Below are positions 53,001-56,200 of a DNA stretch of 64,000 nucleotides, piece by piece. The notes under the pieces were generated by a model, which did no database searches, was not told the origin of the DNA, and worked only from the letters and a program-made list of their open reading frames with translations. Location: the NCBI GenBank assembly GCA_028023455.1, contig JAQFVV010000055.1:5858030-5922029 (forward strand), given 5' to 3'. A program made the translations under genes and the position numbers. Position 1 is the first letter of the stretch. Each line of letters begins with the position of its first letter. The stretch comes from Epiperipatus broadwayi. Its lineage: Eukaryota > Onychophora > Udeonychophora > Euonychophora > Peripatidae.

Positions 53001-55351
53001 TGAAATGGAATTAGAACCAAATGACATATGTTGTCTAAAAATCTCGGACGTATGTTAATAGGCAACTAAAATGGCCAACCTTATAAAAAAAGAACAAACT
53101 GTTCTTTAAAATCTCTGCAGGAACAGAGCATCTGTAGTAAAAAATACAGTATTCTGAAAAAATATTAATAATTATTTATTTAATAATAAACTTGTCCTGG
53201 CACAATTAAATATACGTTAAAGAAAAAAAGTTGCATGTTGTGAAATACTTAATGTGATTATTTAACACGAGAAAAGAAGAATTTAATTTTTTAAGTAATT
53301 TTTATTAATGTATATAAATGTAACTTATAGAGCTTTTTTTAAAAATTTCTTTAAATTCAATGTTTTTCTAGAGTTTTTATATAGGTAACAGAAGTGATGA
53401 TTTTAAAGTTGGGAAAAGCTTCAAGATATTTCAATCTTTTTTTTAATTTTTATCTTTGAAAAAAATATTTTGAAAGCATTGATAATCGATTCTTTGATAT
53501 TACATTCTTTCAAGCTTATTTTTTTTTTTGGCAATAAATAATCTGCTTTCAGAAATAGAAAGAAGTTTTGCAAAAAATCGTAAGTGACAATTTTATATTA
53601 ATGCATCAAATGGTTGAAATTTTAAATCCTACATATATGTGTTAATGGCGTTGGAATTTCAAAAATACCCTATATGGGAAAAACTGTTAGAAATAAATAT
53701 TTTTCCATAAGTTCTGCCAAAAATGTGGGTAAAAGGTTGGCTGTAAAAGGGAGCAGCGGAGTACCCCCAGTATAATATAATCAAACACTTTGTTTCTCAA
53801 GTGATGGGGAGTGAGTCATATGATGTTTGAACACCTGAAGTGATAAGATTGAGCTGTGATCCATCGACTTTTATTGCTTGAATTTGACATTGTCTTATAC
53901 GACACAGAACAAAACAATTAGAAAGATCATATGGTATACAAGGACTAGAAGTGATAAAGTTGAGTTCGCTATTTATTGAACTTTAGTTCTTAAGTCCCTC
54001 ACTCTACTATTGGATCAAAGATCATGGAACAAAGTAATTGAATGATTTGTTGCCAAGGAAATTATATGGTGCTCGAGCATGGATGTGATAGAGGTGAGCT
54101 TTCAAGTTCACTATTCTATTACTGCATTGAAGCACAGAGGCAAATTAATTGAAGAGTTTGTTGCCTAGAAGGTCATGTGATGCTCAAGAACTGGAAGTGA
54201 CAGCCAAGCTACATACAATCCATGGATCTTTAGCTTTTGAAGTCACCACTGTGCTATCGCACCAAACAACTGGGGATAAAGGAATCTGATGTTTTATTGT
54301 TAGGTAGGTCATATGATGTTCAACCAATGGAAATGCTAGAACTGAGTTTTCACCCATGGATCTTTAGTTTTTGAGTCTACCATTGCACTAAATTAACAGA
54401 CTTTATTGGACCTTGAATAATTGATACTTTTAATCACAAAAGATAACAGAACAAACAGTTCTTTGATATCAACTTTGAAATTTCACTCAAAGCCAATCTA
54501 AACAGATTGAAACTTTAAAATATTAGAATGCTTGGAAAAGTTGAAAGTAAGTAAAAAAGATGGATGTATCTAGCGAATAGATTATTGAAAATTCTGATGA
54601 ACTGAATAGTAAATTATCGATTCATGTAACAGAATCTTATGTCTGTAACAAATGAATTGTTAGTTATTTTGGATAATTATATTTAGACTTCAAGTAGTTG
54701 ATTCAATGTACATTGAAATTCTGAATCTTTATCCTAATTAAAGAATGAATTGATATTATAAATTATTAAACTCTACACTTTGTCACATATTTTCTCCACA
54801 TCATAAGATGGTCCAAGTAGTGCTTTAAATAATTAACAGAAATATTGTCTGTGATCGCATAGCTTGTGCTGCCATCATTTGATACATATGGAAAATGTAT
54901 TACGAATTTCTACTTTCACTTATAACGCATTGATTTTTCTTCATAGGTTGAACATTATTTCTATCGATCTCACCATTAATTAAGTTTTAGTTTAAATATT
55001 TTTATTAATGTTTTAACATTAATAAATAGAAATAATCAAAGTTTGTCTTATGATATTCTAAAACAGGTGATCTTTAATAAACAAGAATTGTTAATATTAC
55101 GTTAAATAATCAATAATAGTAAACTTTTATTTAAATAGGTAAATTTGATAGTGTATTATAAAGCTACGGGCATGTTCTTTTTATCTTATAGTTTGGAAAT
55201 TCCTGAACAGGAATGCCGAAATAATGCAGCAAGACGGATCCAAGAACTTTTTCGGAAATGTGAAAAAGAAAAAGAAGAAATAGAGCTTATGAGTATCCCT
55301 CAGCCATCCGTCAAGATCTCCTTCACTGGCCACAGGAATGCACGCACAATG
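10493..55351 (+). CDS. DCAF6: DCAF6 (IQWD1/NRIP) ortholog, WD40 and IQ-motif CUL4-DDB1 substrate receptor; 12 interior exons, both ends missing
   Basis: Joined exons: 10493-10554, 14473-14565, 17410-17487, 24787-24891, 25991-26104, 34507-34642, 35914-36074, 40409-40468, 48260-48362, 49108+1 to 50296, 50718-50871, 55192-55351. Together they read 804 codons without a stop and with matching phase at every junction. Visible residues 1-249 carry five WD40 repeats; 'RWFDLR' and 'RLFDRR' fit the WDxR (DWD) pattern by which DCAF proteins bind DDB1. Next come the family linker ([12 protein letters not shown]), '[15 protein letters not shown]', a long disordered Ser/Thr/Glu-rich part, an acidic patch, and an IQ-like helix ([11 protein letters not shown]) that in vertebrate NRIP binds calmodulin. 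Known of the family: substrate adaptor for CUL4-DDB1 and nuclear-receptor coactivator; the human protein is about 860 residues. Missing here are the start codon exon and the last WD40 repeats. Introns run from 421 to 8402 bp. Confidence in identity is high; substrates in this animal are unknown. Confidence 0.96.
10555..11215. other. Start of intron: SINE-domain fragment and (ATT)n
   Basis: A minus-strand copy of the recurring SINE domain sits at 10681-10716 ('cagtttcaactatttagcag', 'tcttcatcagagctgt'). An (ATT)n microsatellite follows at 10981-11017. The rest is AT-rich without recognised features. Confidence 0.55.
10981..11017 (+). repeat. (ATT)n microsatellite
   Basis: About twelve uninterrupted ATT units are visible directly; the tract follows a short (AT)n run. 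Confidence 0.95.
11216..11895. repeat. Family-D repeats, two adjacent copies
   Basis: Two related units (about 11216-11565 and 11600-11895) share, in order, 'atcctctaagtgttcaat', 'gtaatctcagaata', 'aaagcttataaaacagg'-like text, and 'tgagtgttatttatacatgg'. The first contains mirrored segments around 11255-11345 and 11420-11510 ('tattctttaagctttt' against 'aaaagcttaaaaaata'). The family recurs at 56690-57560. No coding frame is present. Confidence 0.7.
11896..12424. other. Non-coding AT-rich stretch
   Basis: No exon or element was recognised. Confidence 0.4.
12436..12595 (-). repeat. Short family-A foldback with 11-bp target-site duplication
   Basis: Reverse complement of the family-A ends: it starts 'gaggcaaaactctccataca' and ends 'cgatgtttagtggttta'. 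The 11-bp direct repeats ataagataaaa flank it at 12425-12435 and 12596-12606. The middle has been shortened so that the two arms nearly touch ('agtgccgcaagccttttggc'). The minus-strand frame at 12372-12557 lies across this repeat and is not a gene. Confidence 0.85.
12607..13665. other. Non-coding AT-rich stretch
   Basis: No exon was recognised. A possible SINE-domain remnant occurs at 13320-13355 ('tagtcttcatcaagagtt'). Confidence 0.4.
13668..13755 (+). repeat. Half copy of the 14139-14335 palindrome
   Basis: 'attaaggctataacctt', 'agactatgtgcctaaaat' and 'acaagattaa' repeat the left arm of the palindrome 470 bp downstream. Another half copy lies at 42953-43030. This indicates a dispersed family whose solo arms also exist. 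Confidence 0.7.
14139..14335. repeat. Near-perfect ~197-bp palindrome (foldback)
   Basis: The left arm (14143-14232) runs 'attaaggctataacctt', 'gcctgaaattc', 'ggtagggacctct' and 'acaagattaaact'. The right arm repeats these inverted ('agtttaatcttgtgttaaag', 'agatccctacc', 'gaatttcaggtgc', 'attatagccttaat'). The turn is 'caaaagacaagaaccgctct'. AT dinucleotide runs flank both ends. It lies 137 bp upstream of DCAF6 exon 2. Confidence 0.88.
14473..14565 (+). CDS. DCAF6: DCAF6 exon 2: WD40 repeat 1
   Basis: The acceptor is ttttacag and the donor gtaaat; 93 nt, phase 0 to 0, 31 residues. '[19 protein letters not shown]' corresponds to vertebrate 'VNTICWNDTGEYILSGSDD', the core strands of the first WD40 blade. 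It lies 137 bp downstream of the palindrome at 14139-14335. Confidence 0.95.
14566..17409. other. DCAF6 intron, few recognisable elements
   Basis: The frame at 15049-15294 has no similarity or splice support and is not called. At about 17064 the text 'atgcttcccaaccgctttt' resembles the terminal sequence common to hAT-type non-autonomous transposons, but no partner end was found. The last 20 bases form the strong pyrimidine tract of exon 3. Confidence 0.5.
17410..17487 (+). CDS. DCAF6: DCAF6 exon 3: start of WD40 repeat 2
   Basis: The acceptor follows a long T tract (tttttttttttttggattag) and the donor is gtatga; 78 nt, phase 0 to 0, 26 residues. '[16 protein letters not shown]' is nearly identical to the vertebrate '[16 protein letters not shown]', including the GH dipeptide of a WD40 repeat. 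A nearby in-frame AG at 17414-17415 was rejected because using it would lose the conserved residues and shift the frame. Confidence 0.95.
17488..18238. other. DCAF6 intron, no recognised element
   Basis: A short (TCTA)n tract lies at 17536-17551. The minus-strand frame at 18052-18240 is hydrophobic but lacks similarity and overlaps a TIR element start, so it is not called. Confidence 0.4.
18241..19202. mobile_element. Non-autonomous TIR DNA transposon, ~962 bp
   Basis: The left end 'ctgggtctcgttttatg' (18241-18257) is matched inverted by 'cataaaacgagacccag' at the right end (19186-19202). Subterminal 'aatgcgattttgaag' and 'tttaatgcgggtttt' echo each other. The interior is AT-rich and holds no transposase frame. 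No certain target duplication was seen. The superfamily was not assigned. Confidence 0.75.
19203..22204. other. DCAF6 intron, mostly unrecognised
   Basis: A short hairpin occurs at 20651-20694 ('aaatactaattaataaat' against 'tattaattagtattt'). The frame at 21188-21379 reads [10 protein letters not shown]..., and nothing in it is recognised. It has no splice context and is listed under findings rather than called. Other open frames here are short and unsupported. Confidence 0.4.
22205..22317 (-). repeat. tRNA-derived SINE
   Basis: Minus-strand copy: the plus text 'aggggttccataaaaagttt' and 'tgagactcccgatcccaat' parallels the next copy at 22318-22435. Two head-to-tail copies therefore lie side by side. 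Confidence 0.65.
22318..22435 (-). repeat. tRNA-derived SINE, adjacent copy
   Basis: On the minus strand the head reads 'tatggtttggcacagttggt', then 'agagcatcagaattggaatc', an A-box-like and B-box-like arrangement, and the tail ends 'cccgagcaataaagccatat'. It abuts the copy at 22205-22317 in the same orientation. Confidence 0.72.
22488..22620 (+). repeat. tRNA-derived SINE
   Basis: The head 'agtttagtgcagtcgtagaa' and 'tggcagactagagctc' is followed by the tail 'gatgctcaaactttttataa', 'acttctgggcaaaaacc'. It is the same family as 4715-4870 and 33312-33425, and lies directly upstream of the SINE that carries the RTE insertion. Confidence 0.72.
22648..23085 (+). CDS. RTE retrotransposon ORF, C-terminal fragment (145 aa, no stop)
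   Basis: The open frame encodes the part of an RTE-type retrotransposon polyprotein downstream of the reverse transcriptase catalytic core. '[10 protein letters not shown]' (about residues 12-21), '[15 protein letters not shown]' (33-47), '[15 protein letters not shown]' (72-86), and '[16 protein letters not shown]' (103-118) are the standard blocks of this family ([28 protein letters not shown]). The endonuclease, the YxDD catalytic box and the true start are missing because of 5' truncation; the first Met precedes the insert by one codon. It cannot mobilise itself. The minus-strand frames over this interval are shadows. Confidence 0.88.
   Translation: MVFNKRVLPVLTYGSETWTLNRRVIQRLQTTERSMERCMLGVTRRDRKRNIWVREQTGVTDLIEKIKRLKSSWAGHIARRDDNRWTIEILNWIPRDCKRPRKRPRVRWMDEIRKCAGVMWRGEGKDRRRWIKLGETFILQRIGNG
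22652..23096 (+). mobile_element. 5'-truncated RTE-clade non-LTR retrotransposon
   Basis: A 445-bp insert with a 9-bp target duplication. It holds only the C-terminal end of the RTE reverse transcriptase polyprotein and closes with 'ggttgataatgatgatgac', the short TGATGA-type tail typical of RTE elements. Severe 5' truncation is normal for LINE insertions. The uninterrupted frame suggests a recent insertion. Confidence 0.85.
23216..24786. other. DCAF6 intron, no recognised element
   Basis: AT-rich with poly-T runs. The frame at 23684-23869 has no supporting similarity. Confidence 0.4.
24787..24891 (+). CDS. DCAF6: DCAF6 exon 4: end of WD40 repeat 2, start of repeat 3
   Basis: The acceptor is taatattttag and the donor gtagta; 105 nt, phase 0 to 0, 35 residues. 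'[16 protein letters not shown]' matches vertebrate 'IVSCSGDGVIFYTNVE', and 'CHFGTAYE' matches 'CHYGTTYE'. The stretch between them ([10 protein letters not shown]) is a blade-connecting loop and diverges from vertebrates. Confidence 0.96.
24892..25990. other. DCAF6 intron, short
   Basis: There is a pair of nearby repeats 'catgcgcattctccc' (25861-25875) and 'cacgcattctccca' (25825-25838). No other element was recognised. Confidence 0.45.
25991..26104 (+). CDS. DCAF6: DCAF6 exon 5: WD40 repeat 3 with WDxR motif
   Basis: The acceptor is tttgttttag and the donor gtgaac; 114 nt, phase 0 to 0, 38 residues. '[19 protein letters not shown]' is almost unchanged from vertebrates. It ends in 'FDLRMKTNC', giving the W/F-D-x-R signature associated with DDB1 docking in CUL4 receptors (motif seen; docking inferred from the family). 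Confidence 0.97.
26298..26470 (-). repeat. Family-B repeat copy
   Basis: Plus-strand text 'ttatcaatgaggatttggaa' and 'ttcaaagctggacc', then 'ttgagctaaaagcttgaatt', matches the minus orientation of family B (compare 42500-42720 and 35128-35290). It adjoins the 3' end of the antisense LINE. Confidence 0.65.
26480..26499 (+). repeat. (AAT)n microsatellite, possible LINE tail
   Basis: About seven AAT units at the 3' end (minus-strand sense) of the decayed LINE. Confidence 0.8.
27945..28085 (-). repeat. SINE-domain fragment inside the decayed LINE
   Basis: 'tatagtttcaactgtccaac' and 'agtcattatcagagctatac' (27976-28016) is a minus-strand copy of the recurring GAAGAAGA/GAAAC SINE domain. A (TA/CA)-rich tract follows. 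It separates two RT blocks of the antisense LINE, so it probably inserted there. Confidence 0.55.
28825..29066. repeat. Near-perfect foldback inserted in the antisense LINE
   Basis: Arms at about 28840-28930 and 28968-29060 mirror each other over ~90 bp: 'aaatcatctatgtaatttat', 'gtaattaccaccctctttga' and 'tagtttcgattgcccc' recur inverted as 'gggcaatcgaaacta', 'tcaaagagggtggtaattac' and 'ataaattgcatagatgattt'. The turn is 'ttccaaacctcaaataaatg'. Each arm carries the recurring SINE domain ('gaagaagattgctagggcaa', 'tcgaaact'). Confidence 0.88.
29328..29532 (+). repeat. Family-A element (single-arm copy)
   Basis: Starts 'cactaaacatcacataatcc' and ends 'actatatggagagtttagcc'. It contains 'aggctcctcactgatgaaag' and 'catccattgattattctggc'. 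Flanks 'aaattcagtaataat' and 'aaatttaataataa' may be a decayed target duplication. Confidence 0.72.
29533..31776. other. DCAF6 intron, one unusual GC-richer patch
   Basis: The stretch 30071-30320 is less AT-rich than its surroundings ('tatgagtctggcggttttta', 'ggactaggcagggcatccct') and may be another repeat, not identified. Family-B remnants lie at about 30655-30870 and 31495-31535 ('gattactcaagcttacacta'). No coding exon was recognised. Confidence 0.45.
31777..32212 (+). repeat. Family-A element, long single-arm form
   Basis: Starts 'ttaaccaataaacatcacat' and runs through 'tgccactcggtgcaagccag', 'ccttcgtcagtgaggagcct', 'agatcttaggatctaatgca', and 'tgaactcagttcagtaccta' to 'gccaccactatcccattagg' and 'caggattggtttt'. 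This is the fullest non-palindromic family member here and gives the order of internal modules. A new copy begins immediately after it. Confidence 0.8.
32213..32725 (+). repeat. Family-A foldback, second of two in tandem
   Basis: Starts 'ttaagccaataaacatcaca' and ends 'gagagttttgcctgtttt'. The arms (about 32283-32430 and 32560-32715) are mirror copies: 'tgccactcagtgcaagccag' against 'ctggcttgcactgagtggca', 'gatgccagaaggcttgtgca' against 'tgcacaagccttctggcatc'. The centre carries 'actatataagctgatgagct' and 'aatatagtattttcaattt'. Confidence 0.85.
33019..33078 (+). repeat. Family-A 5'-end fragment
   Basis: 'ttaaaccactaaacatcaca' followed by 'tgatcaccatttgctatgct' matches the first ~50 bp of family A and then stops. 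Confidence 0.65.
33312..33428 (+). repeat. tRNA-derived SINE
   Basis: The head 'tagtttagtatagtggtaga' and 'atgccatactctgg', the B-box-like 'ggatcaattccaatt', and the tail 'caaacttcttgtgaatttcc', 'aagcaataaaactatt' match the 22488-22620 family. Confidence 0.72.
33429..34506. other. DCAF6 intron end
   Basis: Short (TA)n at 33726-33742. A G-rich patch 'tggtggggagggggcattat' lies at 34191. No exon before the exon-6 acceptor. Confidence 0.45.
34507..34642 (+). CDS. DCAF6: DCAF6 exon 6: WD40 repeat 4 with second WDxR motif
   Basis: The acceptor is attgtttttag and the donor gtaact; 136 nt, so it ends one base into a Gly codon. It reads '[15 protein letters not shown]', then '[19 protein letters not shown]' and 'TRATG', the last shared with exon 7. 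'DILINCRRA' and '[10 protein letters not shown]' are identical to human DCAF6, making this the most conserved exon in the window. It follows the 8.4-kb intron that holds the antisense LINE and family-A foldbacks. Confidence 0.97.
35128..35290 (-). repeat. Family-B repeat copy
   Basis: Starts 'ctaatgccatctactgtaga' and 'cttgagtaatcattgattac', then 'agaccggtttttggcctttg' and 'ttgttgaggaggcttggaat'. The end text and the flank 'cacaatataaga' resemble those of the copy at 35449-35693. Confidence 0.68.
35449..35693. repeat. Family-B MITE-like element with terminal inverted repeats
   Basis: The left end 'ctctaatgccatctattgta' is mirrored by the right end 'tacaatcgatggcattagag'. The inside carries 'ttagcttgaatgataaaatg' and 'gagttaaaagtgattgccag'. 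It is ~245 bp with no frame, and lies 220 bp upstream of DCAF6 exon 7, so it and the preceding copy (35128-35290) can pair within one short intron. Confidence 0.8.
35914..36074 (+). CDS. DCAF6: DCAF6 exon 7: WD40 repeat 5
   Basis: The acceptor is tattttgcag and the donor gtaatt; 161 nt. Two bases complete the Gly codon split with exon 6 and 53 codons follow. '[10 protein letters not shown]', '[20 protein letters not shown]' and '[16 protein letters not shown]' line up with vertebrate 'NYAGRGTTGM', 'SHLNNKSCRVTSLCYS' and 'ILVSYSSDYIYLFDPK'. An open frame continues past the donor to 36188, but that part is intronic read-through without similarity. Confidence 0.96.
36075..38240. other. DCAF6 intron with local duplications
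   Basis: The region holds the 37-bp tandem duplication at 37347-37420 and a looser ~150-bp repeat ('attaatagataaat' at 37321 and 37474). The frame at 36781-37083 (basic, no similarity) and the overlapping frames at 37564-37798 are not supported as genes. Confidence 0.45.
37347..37420 (+). repeat. 37-bp tandem duplication
   Basis: Two identical 37-bp units (37347-37383 and 37384-37420) beginning 'atatcaaaacatatctgaat' and ending 'gttatcttcagtc'. Perfect identity implies a recent event. Confidence 0.93.
38247..38774. repeat. Foldback element with an internal tandem duplication in one arm
   Basis: The outer ends 'aaattgagatactgcaaaat' and 'attttgcagtatctcaattt' are perfect inverses. The left arm contains 'caatcagatgtcatgataac', 'tgtccaaatgaaatccaaac' twice in tandem (period 67 bp, about 38299-38433), whereas the right arm (38655-38774) has it once. 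The spacer is about 200 bp without a frame. Confidence 0.87.
38775..40408. other. DCAF6 intron
   Basis: A tRNA-derived SINE lies at 39065-39180; the rest is AT-rich and unrecognised up to the exon-8 acceptor. Confidence 0.45.
39065..39180 (+). repeat. tRNA-derived SINE
   Basis: The head 'gggcttcatgatgcagaggt', 'agcacttttgcctatcatgt' and the B-box-like 'ggggtttaaattt' form a tRNA-like start. The tail is 'gtgaaattctttttaaagag'. It differs in head sequence from the other SINEs, so it may be a separate subfamily. Confidence 0.6.
40409..40468 (+). CDS. DCAF6: DCAF6 exon 8: linker after WD40 repeat 5
   Basis: The acceptor is ttattgtag and the donor is a perfect gtaagt; 60 nt, phase 0 to 0, 20 residues ([10 protein letters not shown]...FDTE). 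This fills the place of the vertebrate 'DDTARELKTPS' linker. It is less conserved than its neighbours, so support comes from splice sites, phase and position as well as similarity. As a phase 0-0 exon it could be skipped without changing frame. Confidence 0.85.
40643..40775 (+). repeat. tRNA-derived SINE
   Basis: The head 'tgtggtttaggacagtggta' and 'gcatttactgacttgagagg', the B-box-like 'tgatcaagattcaactc', and the tail 'ggaacatcacataatctccc', 'aaacaacta' are present. The tail is shared (inverted) with the tandem array at 53780-54430. It ends just before the mariner at 40794. Confidence 0.68.
40794..41662 (-). mobile_element. Internally deleted mariner-type DNA transposon, ~870 bp
   Basis: Inverted ends: 'aaggggacccaaaaataatc' with 'agaatt' on the left, and the reverse complement of 'aattctgtttgtttttgggt' with 'gtccccct' on the right. 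Read on the minus strand, the decayed transposase keeps the helix-turn-helix end ('[18 protein letters not shown]', about 41415-41355). It then jumps to the catalytic half ('[15 protein letters not shown]', about 41295-41250; '[10 protein letters not shown]', about 41050-41020). About 120 residues between them are gone, which accounts for the length against the usual ~1.3 kb. Frameshifts and stops are present. A TA sits next to the left end. The plus frame 41370-41585 is a shadow. Confidence 0.82.
41663..42495. other. DCAF6 intron, no recognised element
   Basis: AT-rich; no exon or repeat recognised. Confidence 0.4.
42512..42725 (-). repeat. Family-B repeat copy
   Basis: Plus text 'ctctagtgccacctactgca', 'tttatcagtgaggactggga', 'atttaaagctggaactaatg' and 'gtgtatctggcagccactct' shows the minus orientation of family B. 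The plus frame 42526-42711 is repeat-derived, not a gene. Confidence 0.7.
42950..43035 (+). repeat. Half copy of the 14139-14335 palindrome family
   Basis: 'actattaagactgtgtgcct' and 'aaaatgcgacagtagggacc' match one arm of the family. Confidence 0.65.
43036..44008. other. DCAF6 intron, no recognised element
   Basis: AT-rich; nothing recognised. Confidence 0.4.
44009..44180 (-). repeat. SINE tails, partial tandem
   Basis: 'agttgctcgggaggattcta', 'agttgctcagaattattgta' and 'agttgctcaggaggtcatgc' (starts at 44010, 44050, 44084) repeat a tail segment of the tRNA SINE in minus orientation. The last is followed by the SINE body 'gcgatgttcgattaccaagt'. Confidence 0.62.
44181..46065. other. DCAF6 intron
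   Basis: A minus copy of the recurring SINE domain sits at 44752-44790 ('atgacagtttcgactgccta', 'ccagtcttctttag'). The minus frame 44997-45230 ([19 protein letters not shown]...) and the plus frame 45272-45532 are unusually long for this AT content. They lack recognisable similarity and splice context and were not called. Confidence 0.45.
46079..46160 (+). mobile_element. Young tRNA-derived SINE with perfect 13-bp target duplications
   Basis: Flanked by identical attacttaaagcc at 46066-46078 and 46161-46173. The body is ~65 bp: A-box-like 'tggtggtcgagaggtca', B-box 'gggttcgcatcccgg', then 'ccgatgctatgacactt' and a 14-base A tail. The body is far GC-richer than its surroundings. Intact boxes, A tail and perfect duplications point to a recent insertion by LINE machinery. 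Confidence 0.93.
46320..46799. mobile_element. Head-to-head SINE dimer (foldback) with ~18-bp target duplications
   Basis: Flanked by attagctagtcactattt (46302-46319) and attagctattcactattt (46800-46817), one mismatch. Arms 46355-46480 and 46671-46797 mirror each other ('aaattttaaactttatttaa', 'acaacttgttagataataac'). Between them a minus-strand SINE carries the tRNA-like head ('gctcagttggttagagtgtt', with B-box 'gcgcgagttcgacttc', about 46655-46575) and the domain 'gaagagtaaagactactact' with 'caaaacgtt' (about 46532-46501). Both outer ends are the 3' SINE tail ('gatggaaatagcccaacata'). Confidence 0.87.
46945..48066. repeat. Large diverged family-A-like foldback complex
   Basis: The outer arms (about 46950-47330 and 47630-48040) share inverted text such as 'ttttggatctaatgcatttt' against 'aaagttgcattagacccaaa', and 'gatctgaaaccacttccgta' against 'tactgaagtggtttcaggtc'. 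The inner module 47344-47600 has its own inverted ends ('ccacctggtgtaagcttaag' against 'aagcttacactaggtatcta'). Frames in this interval on both strands (47731-48066, 47762-47989, 46953-47144) are repeat-derived. Confidence 0.78.
48260..48362 (+). CDS. DCAF6: DCAF6 exon 9: conserved [12 protein letters not shown] linker
   Basis: The acceptor is cttattttcag and the donor gtaaat; 103 nt, ending one base into a Gly codon. It encodes '[17 protein letters not shown]' then 'KARPESE', matching vertebrate '[17 protein letters not shown]' and 'RARPESE', a hallmark of DCAF6 and its relatives. The basic KKLRLR run could act in nuclear import or binding (inference). Confidence 0.96.
48363..49108. other. 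DCAF6 intron of 746 bp
   Basis: AT-rich, no repeat family recognised. The frame at 48191-48394 is exon 9 plus intronic flanks. Confidence 0.6.
49109..50296 (+). CDS. DCAF6: DCAF6 exon 10: large 1188-nt exon encoding the disordered Ser/Thr/Glu-rich region
   Basis: The acceptor is caatttag and the donor gtaaaa. Two bases complete a split Gly, then 395 codons, then one base. It starts '[20 protein letters not shown]', matching vertebrate '[20 protein letters not shown]'. The following ~330 residues are rich in Ser, Thr, Glu, Gln and Asn with few hydrophobics, so predicted to be disordered. Within them '[15 protein letters not shown]' aligns with the vertebrate 'PVLSLHYSTEGTTTS' island. Near the end sits 'LLRRTSDPG', which fits an R-x-x-S-x-P 14-3-3 pattern. 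The open frame runs on to a stop at 50314-50316; the gtaaaa donor and the phase-matched next exon argue against ending there, although an unspliced shorter isoform is possible. Confidence 0.95.
50718..50871 (+). CDS. DCAF6: DCAF6 exon 11: acidic linker
   Basis: The acceptor is taatatctag and the donor a perfect gtaagt; 154 nt. Two bases complete the Gly split from exon 10, 50 codons follow, and the last two bases (CT) need the first base of exon 12. It encodes basic '[13 protein letters not shown]', acidic '[18 protein letters not shown]' and basic '[10 protein letters not shown]'. It stands in the place of the vertebrate 'DTDDSDDDPVLIPGARY' segment. Confidence 0.93.
50872..53779. other. DCAF6 intron
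   Basis: A copy of the recurring SINE domain lies at 51080-51114 ('cgaagaagattgttgaacag', 'tcaaaattgtcag'). A family-B remnant occupies 51490-51690 ('ggttcaaaatcttaggtcat', 'gattacacaatgcatacttg'). The segment 51850-52110 is GC-richer than average ('gaggtcacgactagctgctt') and may be a DNA-transposon remnant, not identified. The frame 52289-52525 is unsupported. Confidence 0.5.
53785..54425 (-). repeat. Tandem array of five minus-strand tRNA SINE units
   Basis: The anchor text 'ggtcatatgatgttcaacca' or close variants begins at about 53815, 53925, 54060, 54172 and 54308. Each is followed by 'gaagtgataaagttgagttc'-like and 'ccatggatctttagtttttg'-like text, then 'gtctaccattgcacta' (the SINE head inverted). 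Spacing alternates near 111 and 135 bp. No coding frame. Confidence 0.8.
54426..55191. other. DCAF6 intron end before exon 12
   Basis: AT-rich; nothing recognised before the pyrimidine-rich acceptor at 55175-55191. Confidence 0.45.
55192..55351 (+). CDS. DCAF6: DCAF6 exon 12: IQ motif and start of C-terminal WD40 part
   Basis: The acceptor is tttatcttatag and the donor gtattt; 160 nt, ending in phase 0. '[20 protein letters not shown]' matches vertebrate '[20 protein letters not shown]', the IQ motif that binds calmodulin in NRIP. '[14 protein letters not shown]' matches 'VKMVYKGHRNSRTM', which begins the C-terminal WD40 repeats. The following exon ('EANFWG...' in vertebrates) was not found before 64000, so the next intron exceeds 8.6 kb. 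Confidence 0.96.
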
Positions 55352-55846
55352 GTATTTACTATTTATCTTCATTGTCACATTCAATAACTTATTTCACTTA
55401 TCTTATATTTATGTATATTTTTTTTTTTAAAAAAAAAAAGTTTAATTGGAATACATTTCTTTTTCTGAGCATTGCTTAGAACTAGAAAAGAATAACTTTC
55501 AATTTCTCTTAAAACCTTTTTTTTTTTTATATAAAAAAAAAAAGAACTAACTTTTCTGGACTTTTTAAAATAAAAATTAACAATTCTATTTGAAATTTAT
55601 ATATATATATAAATAATTATCATACTAAATATATATGTAATTTTGAAGATATCAACAGAGATAGTGATATGAGGTGACCATACCCATTCTGCATAAATTA
55701 TCTGAATACTGCAATTATAGGACAATTCAGTTATTAAACAATAGTTGCTCTCCATAGTTACATATATTTAAGTATTAACAATTTTACTTGCACATAAATG
55801 AGTTTTATTGCTGATCAAATGTGTAATGTTAGGAATATAAATAGTT

Positions 55847-56200
55847 TATAAACAAGGCAAAACTCTCCATACAGTAGTGCCACTCAGTGCAAGTCAGAGT
55901 AATCAATGGATGCCAGAAGGCTTGTGCATAAAATCCCTATCTAATGCCTACTCATCCAATATCCCCTGACTAGTTTCTGGCTTGTGCCTTCGTCAGTGAG
56001 GAGCTTTGGATCTGAGAGCACTGCACCTAGATCTTAGGATCTAATGCAACCCTCCAGCAATCACCTTTTATCCCTACTTAACTATAAAACCATCCATTGA
56101 TTACTCTGGTTGGCACATGGTGACACTACTGTATGGAGAGTTTTGCCTTGTTTATAAACAATTATGTGCTAGTATAAAAGATGGTGATCATGCGATGCTT
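55847..56200 (-). repeat. Family-A foldback with 13-bp target-site duplication
   Basis: Flanked by identical aatataaatagtt at 55834-55846 and 56201-56213. Starts 'tataaacaaggcaaaactct' and ends 'atggtgatcatgcgatgctt', i.e. family A in minus orientation. The inner palindrome pairs 'ggcaaaactctccatacagt' with 'actgtatggagagttttgcc'. One arm is long ('cttcgtcagtgaggagcttt', 'agatcttaggatctaatgca') and the other is cut at 'accatccattgattactctg'. Confidence 0.88.
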
